Source: JAQBZY01 sp038117205 | GTDB lineage: Bacteria; Pseudomonadota; Alphaproteobacteria; Rhodospirillales; Casp-alpha2 | Assembly (NCBI GenBank): GCA_038117205.1 | Contig: JAYOFL010000053.1 | Location: 1 to 22,942 of the forward strand | Direction of reading: 5' to 3' | Length of the DNA stretch: 22,942 bases | Shown here: positions 1-7,553 of the stretch, in pieces | Position numbering within the stretch: position 1 is the stretch's first letter | Layout: each line of letters opens with the position of its first letter | The notes under the pieces: generated by a model | The model's database searches: none | Told to the model about the DNA's origin: nothing | What the model saw: only the letters and a program-made list of their open reading frames with translations | Translations under genes and position numbers: made by a program

Positions 1-1250
1 GCCACGAACTGCGGCGCCAGGATGCCGGAATCGCCGGTGAACTTGACGTGCATGCCGTTCCAGAAGAGGTCCTTCTGCAACTGCGTGCCGAGCGAACCGG
101 GCGCGCCGACCGGCTTCACCTCGATGGCGCCCAAGAGACCGTAGCTGCGGATGTCCTTCAGGCAGTCCATGTCCTTGAGGCTGTGCAGCGCCTCGCCGAA
201 GTAACCCGACAGCTTGTTCGCGCGTTCGAACAGCTTGTCCTTCTGATAGATGTCCTGCGACACGATGCCGGCCGCGCACGCCGCCGGGTGGCCGGAATAG
301 GTGTAGCCGTGGAAGAACTCGATGGCGTTCTCCGGCGCGGCGTCGACGATGGTGTCGTAGATCTCGTCCTTCACGGCGACGGCGCCCATCGGCTGCGCGC
401 CGTTGGTCAGCGCCTTGGCCATGGTCATCAGGTCCGGCGTGACGCCGAAGGACTGCGCCGCGAAAGCCTGACCGGTGCGGCCGAAGCCGGTGATGACCTC
501 GTCGAACACCAATAGGATGCCGTGCTGGTCGCAAATCTCGCGGATGCGCTCCAGATAGCCGACCGGCGGCACCAGCACGCCGGTCGAACCGGCGATCGGT
601 TCCACGAACACGGCGGCGATGGTCGAGCCGCCGTAGGTTTCGCAGAACCGCTTGAGGTCGTCGGCGAGCTCGGCGCCGCGCGTCGGCTGGCCCGGCACGA
701 AGGCATTTTCCGGCATCCAGGTGTGGCGCATGCAGACCACGTTCGGCATGACGCCAGAGAAGGTCTCACGGTTCTTGACCATGCCGGCGAGGCTGACGCC
801 GCCGATGTTGACGCCGTGATAGGCGCGCTCGCGCGACACGAAGCGGGTGCGCTGGCCCTCGCCCTTGGCGCGGTGATAGGCCATTGCGATCTTCAGCGCC
901 GTGTCGATGGACTCGGAACCGGAGTTCACGAAGAACACGTGGTTGATCGGCTCCGGCGTGATGCGGGCGACCTTCGACGCCAGCTCGAACGAGCCCGGAT
1001 GACCGAGCTGGAACGGCGGCGTGTAGTCGTTGGTCAACAACTGCTCGCGCACGGCGTCGGCGATTTCCGGACGGCCGTGGCCGAGCGGGCAGCAGAACAG
1101 CGCCGAGGAGCCGTCCAGGATCTTCCCGCCCTTGTGGTCGATGTAGTACATCCCCTCGCCCTTGACGACGATGCGCGGGTTCGCCTTGAAGTCGCGGTTG
1201 CCGGTGAACGGCATCCAGTGCTGTTCGAGCGAGTTGGCGGTGAATTCCAT
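1..1250 (-). CDS. tpa: Taurine:pyruvate aminotransferase (class III, partial at 3' end)
   Basis: The open frame runs from ATG at 1250 to the window edge without a stop (416 codons), so perhaps 25-35 C-terminal residues are missing. The start follows a clear GGAGGA ribosome site. The protein is a fold-type I, class III PLP aminotransferase of the omega-amino acid:pyruvate group. It has HWMPFT near the N-terminus, a VNSGSES phosphate-binding loop, the FDEVITGFGR motif and the PLP lysine K279 in TMAKALTNGA. Family members move an omega-amino group to pyruvate, giving alanine plus an aldehyde. Beta-alanine and taurine enzymes are hard to tell apart by sequence. The taurine assignment is inferred from the divergent tauR and from xsc/pta about 9 kb away; taurine would give sulfoacetaldehyde, the Xsc substrate. 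The alternative is beta-alanine:pyruvate aminotransferase. The enzyme should be cytoplasmic. Confidence 0.8.
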   Translation of the reverse strand, partial: MEFTANSLEQHWMPFTGNRDFKANPRIVVKGEGMYYIDHKGGKILDGSSALFCCPLGHGRPEIADAVREQLLTNDYTPPFQLGHPGSFELASKVARITPEPINHVFFVNSGSESIDTALKIAMAYHRAKGEGQRTRFVSRERAYHGVNIGGVSLAGMVKNRETFSGVMPNVVCMRHTWMPENAFVPGQPTRGAELADDLKRFCETYGGSTIAAVFVEPIAGSTGVLVPPVGYLERIREICDQHGILLVFDEVITGFGRTGQAFAAQSFGVTPDLMTMAKALTNGAQPMGAVAVKDEIYDTIVDAAPENAIEFFHGYTYSGHPAACAAGIVSQDIYQKDKLFERANKLSGYFGEALHSLKDMDCLKDIRSYGLLGAIEVKPVGAPGSLGTQLQKDLFWNGMHVKFTGDSGILAPQFV

Positions 1251-1387
1251 CTGATCCTCCCAAACGCGGCGGCGGCCGATCCCCGGCCCGCCGGCGCAAG
1301 CATGAAAAACGACGCCGGGGGCGGCACGGTCGCCCGTCCCTTGCCCACGGCACGGTATGGAGCCTAGACTTTCGCCCTGGCCCCACC

Positions 1388-1420
1388 ATAGGGCCAGATC
1401 GGGGGATTCCGCTGGGCCAC
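1388..1420 (-). promoter_or_regulatory. Candidate TauR (MocR-type) direct-repeat site in the tpa/tauR gap
   Basis: On the minus strand GTGGCCCAGC (1420-1411) and CTGGCCCTAT (1397-1388) form a direct repeat sharing TGGCCC, with starts 23 bp apart. The second copy matches the CTGGACYTAA element that I recall for Rhodobacter capsulatus TauR at 8 of 10 positions. The same sequence can be read as a perfect 7-bp inverted repeat, CTGGCCC (1377-1383) and GGGCCAG (1391-1397). A second direct repeat is CATAGGGCCA (1387-1396) and CATAGTGCCA (1420-1429). The site lies 138 bp upstream of the tpa start and 30 bp upstream of the tauR start, so it could serve both genes. Confidence 0.55.
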
Positions 1421-1449
1421 ATAGTGCCAACGGAGCCGAGGGGAACCGG

Positions 1450-2922
1450 GTGCGGGACGCCATATTCCATCTGCAGCGGGCGGAAAACGTCAGCCTGCAA
1501 TCGCAGATCCGCGAAATGCTGGTCGACGCCATATTGGGCGGCCAGCTTTCCGGTGGCGAGCCGCTACCGTCGAGCCGGCGCATGTCGGAAATGCTCAACG
1601 TGTCCAGGAACACCGTGGTCCTCGCCTATCAGGATCTGGTCGACGACGGCTACCTGACGTCCCGGGAACGGAGCGGCTATTACGTCAATCCGGAGATGGC
1701 GACCGCCGCCGCCGAGCCGGCGCCGCCGCCGCACGTCGAAGCCGCCGGCGCGCCGGATTGGGGCGCACGCTTCCGCGTTCGGCCGTCGGCGCAGGAAAAC
1801 ATCGTCAAGACGCTGGACTGGCCGTCCTACCCCTATCCGTTCGTCTACGGCCAGGTGGATCAGCAACTGTTTCCGTTGCCGGCGTGGCGGGAATGCGCCC
1901 GCCAGGCCCTCGGCCGCCGTGCCATGGACGCCTGGACCGGCGACCGGCAGATTCACGACGATCCGATGCTCGTCGAGCAGATCAGGACGCACATATTGCC
2001 GAGGCGCGGCATCACGGCCCGGCACGACGAAATCCTCGTCACCATGGGGGCGCAGAACGCGCTCTACCTGATCGCCAGCCTGCTCTTCACCGAACGCACC
2101 GTCATCGGCGTCGAGGACCCGGGCTACCCGGACATGTGGAACATCGCCAAGCTCAAGACGCCGCACGGGCGGCCGATCTCGGTCGACGACGGCGGGCTCC
2201 CGGTCGACGAACGGCTGGACGAATGCGACTACGTCTACACGACGCCGAGCCACCAGTTCCCGACGACGGCGAAGATGCCGTTGCAGCGGCGCATCGAGCT
2301 TCTGGCCCGCGCCACCGCCAACGACACGGTGATCATCGAGGACGACTACGAGTTCGAGACCAACTACATCGGCACGCCGACGCCGGCCCTGAAGTCGATG
2401 GACGACGACGGCCGGGTGATCTACGTCGGCAGCCTGTCGAAGTCGCTGTTTCCGGGATTGCGCCTCGGCTTCATGGTCGGGCCCAGGCCGCTGATCGCCG
2501 AAGCGCAGGCCTTGCGCCGCCTGATGCTGCGCCACCCGCCGACCCTCAACCAGCGCCAGACGGCGCTGTTTCTCTCGCTCGGCCACCACGACACCTTGAT
2601 CCACCGGCTGCACCGGGAATTCCGGAAACGCTGGGAGGTCATGGACAAGGCCCTGCAGCACTATCTGCCGGCCTCGGCCCGGCGACCGAGTTTCGGCGGC
2701 ACCAGTTTCTGGGTGCGCGGACCGGAAACGTTGGATGCCGGCGCGCTCGCCGAACGGGCCAAGGCGGAAGGCGTGCTGATCGAGCCCGGCCGCGTGCACT
2801 TCCTCGGGCCGGAGCGGCCCTACAACTATTTCCGGCTCGCCTTTTCGTCCATTCCGACAGATCGTATCGAGCCCGGCATCCGAATTCTCAGCGAACTCAT
2901 CAACGGCTTTCGCCGCCTCTGA
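1450..2922 (+). CDS. tauR: MocR/GntR-family PLP-binding transcription regulator (TauR-like)
   Basis: A 490-residue protein read from GTG at 1450, chosen because GAGGGG sits at 1438-1443 with 6-nt spacing. The open frame extends upstream to 1357, but that stretch has no family similarity and overlaps the candidate operator. Residues 1-75 form a GntR winged helix (LPSSRRMSEMLNVSRNTVVLAYQDL, then the GY wing). Residues from about 110 to 485 form a class I aminotransferase-like domain with DDYEFETNY and the PLP lysine K331 in SLSKSLFPGLRLG. MocR proteins use this domain as an effector sensor, not a catalyst. TauR activates taurine genes in Rhodobacter, and its gene is divergent from tpa there as here. 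The taurine-specific role is inferred from context; GabR- or PdxR-like roles are less likely. A ketopantoate-reductase-like gene follows after 28 bp. Confidence 0.82.
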   Translation: MRDAIFHLQRAENVSLQSQIREMLVDAILGGQLSGGEPLPSSRRMSEMLNVSRNTVVLAYQDLVDDGYLTSRERSGYYVNPEMATAAAEPAPPPHVEAAGAPDWGARFRVRPSAQENIVKTLDWPSYPYPFVYGQVDQQLFPLPAWRECARQALGRRAMDAWTGDRQIHDDPMLVEQIRTHILPRRGITARHDEILVTMGAQNALYLIASLLFTERTVIGVEDPGYPDMWNIAKLKTPHGRPISVDDGGLPVDERLDECDYVYTTPSHQFPTTAKMPLQRRIELLARATANDTVIIEDDYEFETNYIGTPTPALKSMDDDGRVIYVGSLSKSLFPGLRLGFMVGPRPLIAEAQALRRLMLRHPPTLNQRQTALFLSLGHHDTLIHRLHREFRKRWEVMDKALQHYLPASARRPSFGGTSFWVRGPETLDAGALAERAKAEGVLIEPGRVHFLGPERPYNYFRLAFSSIPTDRIEPGIRILSELINGFRRL

Positions 2923-2950
2923 AAACAAGAAACGACCTGGAGACATCCCC

Positions 2951-4000
2951 ATGACACAACGGATCGCGATCATCGGCGCCGGCGCGCTCGGCGGCTACGT
3001 CGGCGGCTACATGACGAGGGACGGGCATGACCCGCTCCTGATCGACCCCTGGCGCGCGCACGTTGAGCGGATGCGCGGCGACGGGCTGGAACTGCGCGGC
3101 CTCACCGAGCCTGAGAACTTCACCGTCAAGTGCCGCGCCGTGCACACCGGCGAACTGCCCGACCCGGCGGCGACGAAATTCGACATCGTCGTCATCGCCA
3201 CCAAGTCCTACGACACCGAGTGGGCGGCGAAGACCATGCTGCCCTATCTCGCCGACGACGGCTTCGTGGTCTCGTTGCAGAACGGCATCAACGAGCCGGC
3301 CATCGCCGCCGTCGTCGGACCCGAGCGGACGACCGGCTGCATCGCGTCCATGATCTCGGTCGAGTTGATGGCGCCGGGCCTCATTCAGCGGAACGTAAAG
3401 CTGGGCGGCAGCGTGCACACGGTGTTCCGGGCCGGCGAACTGGACGGCACGGAGACGCCGCGCATCCGCGCCGTCGCCGACATGCTTTCCAGCGTCGACA
3501 GCGCCAAGGTGACGGACGATCTGATGATGGAACGGTGGTCCAAACTCGCCGTCAACTGCATGCGCAATCCGGTCGGCGCCGCCACCGGGCGCGGCACCAA
3601 CGCCAACGATGCCGATCCGGCGACGCGGCGCCTCGCCATCCGTCTCGCCGCCGAAGCGGCCGCCGTCGGCATGGCCGAGGTCGGCCGGCTCGAGAAGATT
3701 TCCGGCATCCTGCCGGAGCAGTTGCTGGCGGCCGGTGCCGGCGACGCGGACGCCCTGGCGGCGGCCGAACAGATACTGATCGACGCCATGGCCCGGCGCT
3801 CCGACAACCAGCGCCCCTCGATGGCGCAGGACGTCGCCAAGGGACGGCCGACGGAGATCGACTACATCAACGGACTGGTCGCCGACCGCGCCACCCGGCA
3901 CGGCATCCAGGTGCCGGCCAACGCCGGCATTGTGCGCGTCATCAAGGGGATCGAGGCCGGCGCCGTCGATCCGAGCCCGGCCGCCGTCGCGGGACTTTGA
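2951..4000 (+). CDS. Ketopantoate reductase (ApbA/PanE)-family oxidoreductase
   Basis: 349 residues. The N-terminal Rossmann fold carries GAGALGG (G9-G14), typical of NADP(H) binding in 2-dehydropantoate 2-reductases. The helical C-terminal domain has the family lysine K198 in RWSKLAVNCMRNP and the late signature with NQRPSMAQDV and EIDYINGLV. PanE reduces ketopantoate to pantoate in CoA synthesis, but bacteria often carry several paralogs with unknown 2-keto or 2-hydroxy acid substrates. The protein is longer than PanE of about 300 residues. It starts 28 bp after tauR behind a GGAG site, so the two are probably co-transcribed. The context suggests a catabolic paralog, not the housekeeping pantoate enzyme; this is inference. 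It converges on the TSUP gene with a 3-bp gap and no room for a terminator. Confidence 0.8.
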   Translation: MTQRIAIIGAGALGGYVGGYMTRDGHDPLLIDPWRAHVERMRGDGLELRGLTEPENFTVKCRAVHTGELPDPAATKFDIVVIATKSYDTEWAAKTMLPYLADDGFVVSLQNGINEPAIAAVVGPERTTGCIASMISVELMAPGLIQRNVKLGGSVHTVFRAGELDGTETPRIRAVADMLSSVDSAKVTDDLMMERWSKLAVNCMRNPVGAATGRGTNANDADPATRRLAIRLAAEAAAVGMAEVGRLEKISGILPEQLLAAGAGDADALAAAEQILIDAMARRSDNQRPSMAQDVAKGRPTEIDYINGLVADRATRHGIQVPANAGIVRVIKGIEAGAVDPSPAAVAGL

Positions 4001-4003
4001 CCC

Positions 4004-4777
4004 TCAGGCCAGCAGCTTGCCGAGGCCGACGTAGAGAAGCCGCAGCGCCAGGATCGTCAGCACGGCCTTGAGGCCGACGCGGAAGACCTTCTCCGGCAGC
4101 CGGTTCAGCATCAGCTTGCCGCAGTAGGTCCCGGCGAAGCCGAGCGCCAACAGCCCGACCAACAACGGCACGTAGGGACCGAATGAAAAGCCGAGAATGC
4201 CGAAGGCGACCAGCTTGAGCCCGTGCTGGATCGTCATCAGGGTCGCGTGCGTGGCGACGAACTGGTTGCGTTCCTTGCAGGCCGCCGCCGCGAAGGGCGC
4301 GACCAGCGGCCCGGTGGCGCCGACGAACATGGTAACGAGCGCGCCGACGACGCCGACGCCGAAGAACGTCCGCTTGCCGGGCTCGCTCGCCTTGAACTTG
4401 GGCGCCCAGGTCGCGTAGAGCACAAACAGCGCCAGCACCGTCTGCAACACCGCCGTCGGCAGCGACACCACCAGCTTGGCGCCGACCGCCGCGCCGATGA
4501 TCGTGCCGAACAAGAACGCCGGCACGATGGTGACCAGGATATGGCTGTAGGAAAGAATGGCGCGGCCGAGGTTTGAGCCCAACTGCACCGTGCCGTGCAC
4601 CGGGATCAGAACCGTCGGCGGCAGGAACGACGCCATGGTGGCGAGCACCAGTACGCCGCCGCCGAGGCCGAGCGACCCGGCAATGAAACTGCCGAGAAAG
4701 GAAACGCCGCAAAGCGCGGTGAAGCCGACGAGATCGAGGCCGGTGCCGTCGATCAGGAATGCGATGAAAGCGTCCAA
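4004..4777 (-). CDS. TSUP (TauE/SafE) family anion exporter, copy 1
   Basis: 257 residues, very hydrophobic, with about eight membrane segments in two repeated halves. The N-terminal half has GSLGLGGGVLVL and HGTVQLGSN, and the second half has GATGPLVAPF and HATLMTIQHGLK, all typical of the TSUP family. TSUP members include TauE and SafE, implicated in export of sulfite or sulfoacetate during sulfonate breakdown, but many have unknown cargo. The start is TTG at 4777, supported by a strong GGAGGGG site just upstream; the next in-frame Met would remove the first membrane segment. It lies 76 bp downstream of the Lrp gene on the same strand and may share its transcript. Sulfite is the likely cargo because Xsc produces it, but this is inferred. 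Confidence 0.8.
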   Translation of the reverse strand: MDAFIAFLIDGTGLDLVGFTALCGVSFLGSFIAGSLGLGGGVLVLATMASFLPPTVLIPVHGTVQLGSNLGRAILSYSHILVTIVPAFLFGTIIGAAVGAKLVVSLPTAVLQTVLALFVLYATWAPKFKASEPGKRTFFGVGVVGALVTMFVGATGPLVAPFAAAACKERNQFVATHATLMTIQHGLKLVAFGILGFSFGPYVPLLVGLLALGFAGTYCGKLMLNRLPEKVFRVGLKAVLTILALRLLYVGLGKLLA

Positions 4778-4853
4778 GGGCGTCCCCTCCGAAATGCCGA
4801 CCCGACGCTTCTAGCAGGCGTCCGCGTCCTTGGCACGCTGGGAATACGGCCGC

Positions 4854-5321
4854 TCAGGCCGGATCGGCGATGGGCGGCAGGACATAGGTGCGTTTGATCG
4901 TCCCGAAGGCGAAGTTGGAAACGATGGCGGCGATGCCGGGAATCTTGTGCAGCGTCTCCTTCACGAACCGCTCGTAGTCGCGGAGGCTTTCGGCGACGAT
5001 CAGCAGCAGATAGTCATCGGCCCCGGCCATGAGATGGCATTCCAGGATTTCCGGCACGTCGCAGATGCGGCGTTCAAAGGCGGCGACGGTCTTCTCGTCG
5101 TGCCGGTCGAGCCGGATCATGGTGAAGGCGCTGATCGGCAGGCCGTATTTCTCGTGGTCGACGAGCGCCGTGTAGCCGGTGATGACGCCGTCCCGTTCCA
5201 GATTCCGGAGTCGCCTAAGACACGGCGACGGCGACAGATTGATCCGCTCCGCGAGCTCGTTGTTGGTGATGCGGCCGTCGGCCTGCAATTCGCGGATGAT
5301 CTGGCGGTCGAAGCTATCCAT
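4854..5321 (-). CDS. Lrp/AsnC family transcription regulator, divergent from methionine gamma-lyase
   Basis: 155 residues. An N-terminal winged helix-turn-helix (DRQIIRELQADGRITNNELAERINLSPSPCLRRLRNLE, read in two parts) is followed by a RAM/ligand-binding domain from about residue 68 (FTMIRLDRHDE, later AGADDYLLLIVA and FAFGTIKR). Lrp-type regulators bind short palindromes as dimers or octamers and sense amino acids. In Pseudomonas putida an Lrp-type gene, mdeR, lies beside the methionine gamma-lyase gene mdeA and activates it; the same arrangement is seen here. No good ribosome site precedes ATG 5321, and a palindrome begins only 10 bp upstream, so autoregulation is plausible. The TSUP gene that follows on the same strand may belong to the same unit. 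Confidence 0.88.
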   Translation of the reverse strand: MDSFDRQIIRELQADGRITNNELAERINLSPSPCLRRLRNLERDGVITGYTALVDHEKYGLPISAFTMIRLDRHDEKTVAAFERRICDVPEILECHLMAGADDYLLLIVAESLRDYERFVKETLHKIPGIAAIVSNFAFGTIKRTYVLPPIADPA

Positions 5322-5330
5322 GCGCCGATA

Positions 5331-5378
5331 TTAGCAGTATCTGCCAATATTTCCATATTTATTGGCAAAATACGCAAA
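5331..5378. promoter_or_regulatory. Candidate Lrp-type operators between the regulator and methionine gamma-lyase
   Basis: This AT-rich island in the 135-bp divergent gap holds TTAGCAG-TAT-CTGCCAA (5331-5347), a 17-bp near-palindrome with 6 of 7 paired positions. It also holds a perfect 8-bp inverted repeat, TGCCAATA (5342-5349) and TATTGGCA (5360-5367). A further TTGGCA half-site begins at 5362, 31 bp (about three helical turns) after the TTAGCA at 5331. Size and phasing suit an Lrp-family protein bound on one DNA face. Confidence 0.55.
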
Positions 5379-5456
5379 CACATTGCGGTCGGGACGGCGT
5401 AGCGTTTCCTGGCTCGGCGGACGCACCGCCGCCACCCCGCGACCGAGGATACGCCC

Positions 5457-6677
5457 ATGACCGCCAGAGACGACCGGACCGCCCAAGGCTTCGCCACCGC
5501 CGCCATCCATTTCGGTTACGACGAAGGCGTCAACGAAGGCGCCGTGACGCCGCCCTTGCACATGACGACGACCTTCGCCTTCGAGCGCGTCGAGGACGGC
5601 GCCGCCATGTTCACCGGCGAGCGCCAGGGGCACGTCTACACCCGCATCTCCAACCCGACGCTCGATCTGTTCGAACGGCGGATGGCCGTCCTCGAAGGCG
5701 CGGAAGCCGGGCTCGCCACCGCGTCCGGCATGGGCGCCATCACCAGCGTGCTGTGGACGCTGCTCCGCCCCGGCGACGAGATCATCGTCGACAAGACGCT
5801 TTACGGCTGCACCTTCGCTTTCATGCGATCCGGCCTGGCGCGCTTCGGCGTCAAGGTCCGGCACGTCGATCTCACCGAGCCGGAAAACCTGGCGGCGGCG
5901 ATCGGCCCGGATACTGCCGTCGTCTATTTCGAGACGCCGGCCAATCCGAACATGCGTCTCGTCGACATCGCCGCCGTGAGCGCCATCGCGCACGCCGCCA
6001 GCGCGCGGGTCGTCGTCGACAACACCTACGCGACGCCGTATCTCACGCGGCCGGTGACGCTCGGCGCCGACATCGTCGTGCATTCGGCGACCAAGTATCT
6101 CGGCGGACACGGCGACGTCATCGCCGGCGCCGTCGTCGGCAACGCCGACGACATCCGGGAAATCCGTATGTTCGGCCTCAAGGACATGACCGGCGCGGTG
6201 ATGGCGCCGATGACGGCGATGCTGGTGATGCGGGGGCTCAAGACGCTCGAGCTTCGCATGCAGCGTCATTCCGACAGCGCCATGTGTGTCGCCGAATTCC
6301 TGGAAGAACACCCGGCCGTCGGCTGGGTCGGCTATCCCGGTCTCGCGTCGTTCACGCAGCACGATCTCGCCAAGCGGCAGATGCGGGCGTTCGGCGGCAT
6401 GATCGCCTTCGAGCTCAAGGACGGCTACGGCGCCGGCGCGCGCATGATGAACGGCCTCGACATGATCAAGCGTGCCGTCAGCCTCGGCGACGCGGAAACC
6501 CTCATCCAGCATCCGGCGTCGATGACGCATTCCACCTACTCGGCCGAGGAGCGCCGGACCTACGGCATCTCCGACGGGCTGATCCGGCTGTCCGTCGGGC
6601 TCGAGACCCCCGACGACATTCTCCTCGATCTCGAGCGCGCCCTGGCGCCACTCGCGCCGAAACGCCACGCCGCCTGA
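5457..6677 (+). CDS. megL: Methionine gamma-lyase
   Basis: 406 residues, close to the usual 398-400 of this PLP enzyme. It splits L-methionine into methanethiol, 2-oxobutyrate and ammonia. The cofactor lysine is K213 in SATKYLGGHGD. The substrate-loop tyrosine and arginine are in HVYTRISNPT. C118, in TLYGCTFAF, matches Cys116 of the Pseudomonas enzyme, a residue that separates methionine gamma-lyases from cystathionine lyases and synthases. LRPGDE, ANPNM, GLKDMTGAV, the AVSLGD-ETLIQHPASMTHS segment and LSVGLE also agree. GAGG at 5445-5448 supports the start. The gene is divergent from an Lrp-type regulator and is followed by a TSUP exporter 96 bp downstream. The enzyme also acts on homocysteine and some S-substituted cysteines, so the real substrate could differ. 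Confidence 0.92.
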   Translation: MTARDDRTAQGFATAAIHFGYDEGVNEGAVTPPLHMTTTFAFERVEDGAAMFTGERQGHVYTRISNPTLDLFERRMAVLEGAEAGLATASGMGAITSVLWTLLRPGDEIIVDKTLYGCTFAFMRSGLARFGVKVRHVDLTEPENLAAAIGPDTAVVYFETPANPNMRLVDIAAVSAIAHAASARVVVDNTYATPYLTRPVTLGADIVVHSATKYLGGHGDVIAGAVVGNADDIREIRMFGLKDMTGAVMAPMTAMLVMRGLKTLELRMQRHSDSAMCVAEFLEEHPAVGWVGYPGLASFTQHDLAKRQMRAFGGMIAFELKDGYGAGARMMNGLDMIKRAVSLGDAETLIQHPASMTHSTYSAEERRTYGISDGLIRLSVGLETPDDILLDLERALAPLAPKRHAA

Positions 6678-6724
6678 GCGCGGCCGAGGAATTGTCGTGG
6701 CGGGGGGTGACTTGCCGTCCGGCG

Positions 6725-6760
6725 GCGGGCGCGCTATCGGTGGCGCGCCCGCAACCTTTT
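6725..6760 (+). terminator. GC hairpin with short T-run between megL and the second TSUP gene
   Basis: A perfect 10-bp inverted repeat, GCGGGCGCGC (6725-6734) and GCGCGCCCGC (6743-6752), has an 8-nt loop and is followed by AACC and TTTT (6757-6760). The T-run is short, so this may be a partial terminator or attenuator that lowers expression of the exporter relative to the lyase. Confidence 0.6.
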
Positions 6761-6773
6761 CTGGATTCCCCCA

Positions 6774-7553
6774 TTGTTCGAGACCGTCATCTCCAACCCG
6801 TGGTTCTACGCCGCCGCTATTCCGGCGGTTCTGATCGCCGGCATCTCCAAGGGTGGCTTCGGCGCCGGTCTCGGCGTTCTCGGCGTGCCGCTGATGGCGC
6901 TGGTGGTCTCGCCGGTGCAGGCCGCCGCCGTGATGCTGCCGATCCTCTGCACCATGGATATCGTCGGCATCTGGGCCTACTGGCGGAAGTGGGATGCGCG
7001 GACACTGATACTGCTCGGCTGTGCCGCCACCGTCGGCATCGGCATCGGCGCCCTGACCTTTCACGCCATGCAGCCCTGGATGATCCGGCTCATGGTCGGC
7101 GTGATCGCGCTCGGCTTCGCCGGCGATTTCTGGATCAAGCGTTGGCGCGGCCGCGTCCAGGCGACGGGTCGGCCGCATTGGACGTCGGGCGCGTTCTGGG
7201 GCGCGGTTTCCGGGTTCACGAGTTTCACGGCGCATGCCGGCGGCCCGCCGGTGAACGTCTATCTGCTGCGCGCCGGCCTCGCCAAGACCACCTATCAGGC
7301 GACCACCATCGCCTTCTTCACGCTCGTCAACTACGTCAAACTGGGGCCGTACTTCGCGCTCGATCTTTTTTCCGGCGAGAACGTGACGACGTCGCTGATC
7401 CTGTTGCCGCTGGCCGTCGTCGCCATGCGCGCCGGCGTGTGGCTGCACCACAAGGTGCCGCAGGAACTGTTCTTCAAGGCGTGCTATGCGTTCCTGATCG
7501 TGACCGGCGGCAAGCTGGTCTTCGACGGCCTCAGAGGCGCGGGCGCGATCTAG
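6774..7553 (+). CDS. TSUP (TauE/SafE) family anion exporter, copy 2
   Basis: 259 residues with about eight membrane segments. The first half has GISKGGFGAGLGVLGVPL and the second half has FTSFTAHAGGPPVNVYLL, the paired glycine-rich signatures of the TSUP family. It differs clearly in motif wording from the copy at 4004-4777, so it is not a recent duplicate. The best start is TTG at 6774 with only a weak GGA upstream; no in-frame ATG lies near. It lies downstream of methionine gamma-lyase behind a hairpin. The placement suggests export of a sulfur product of methionine breakdown or of sulfite, which is inference; family cargo is often unknown. Its TAG stop overlaps the opposing bacterioferritin stop within a CTAG palindrome. 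Confidence 0.8.
   Translation: MFETVISNPWFYAAAIPAVLIAGISKGGFGAGLGVLGVPLMALVVSPVQAAAVMLPILCTMDIVGIWAYWRKWDARTLILLGCAATVGIGIGALTFHAMQPWMIRLMVGVIALGFAGDFWIKRWRGRVQATGRPHWTSGAFWGAVSGFTSFTAHAGGPPVNVYLLRAGLAKTTYQATTIAFFTLVNYVKLGPYFALDLFSGENVTTSLILLPLAVVAMRAGVWLHHKVPQELFFKACYAFLIVTGGKLVFDGLRGAGAI

Noticed and set aside
1357..1449. Upstream extension of tauR to ATG 1357
   Set aside because: The extra 31 residues lack GntR similarity and cover the candidate operator; GTG 1450 has a good ribosome site.
5331..7451. Long minus-strand open frame of about 700 codons opposite megL and the second TSUP gene
   Set aside because: It is an antisense shadow caused by high GC; its translation is Arg/Gly/Asp/His-rich with no family motifs, while the plus-strand genes have full motifs.
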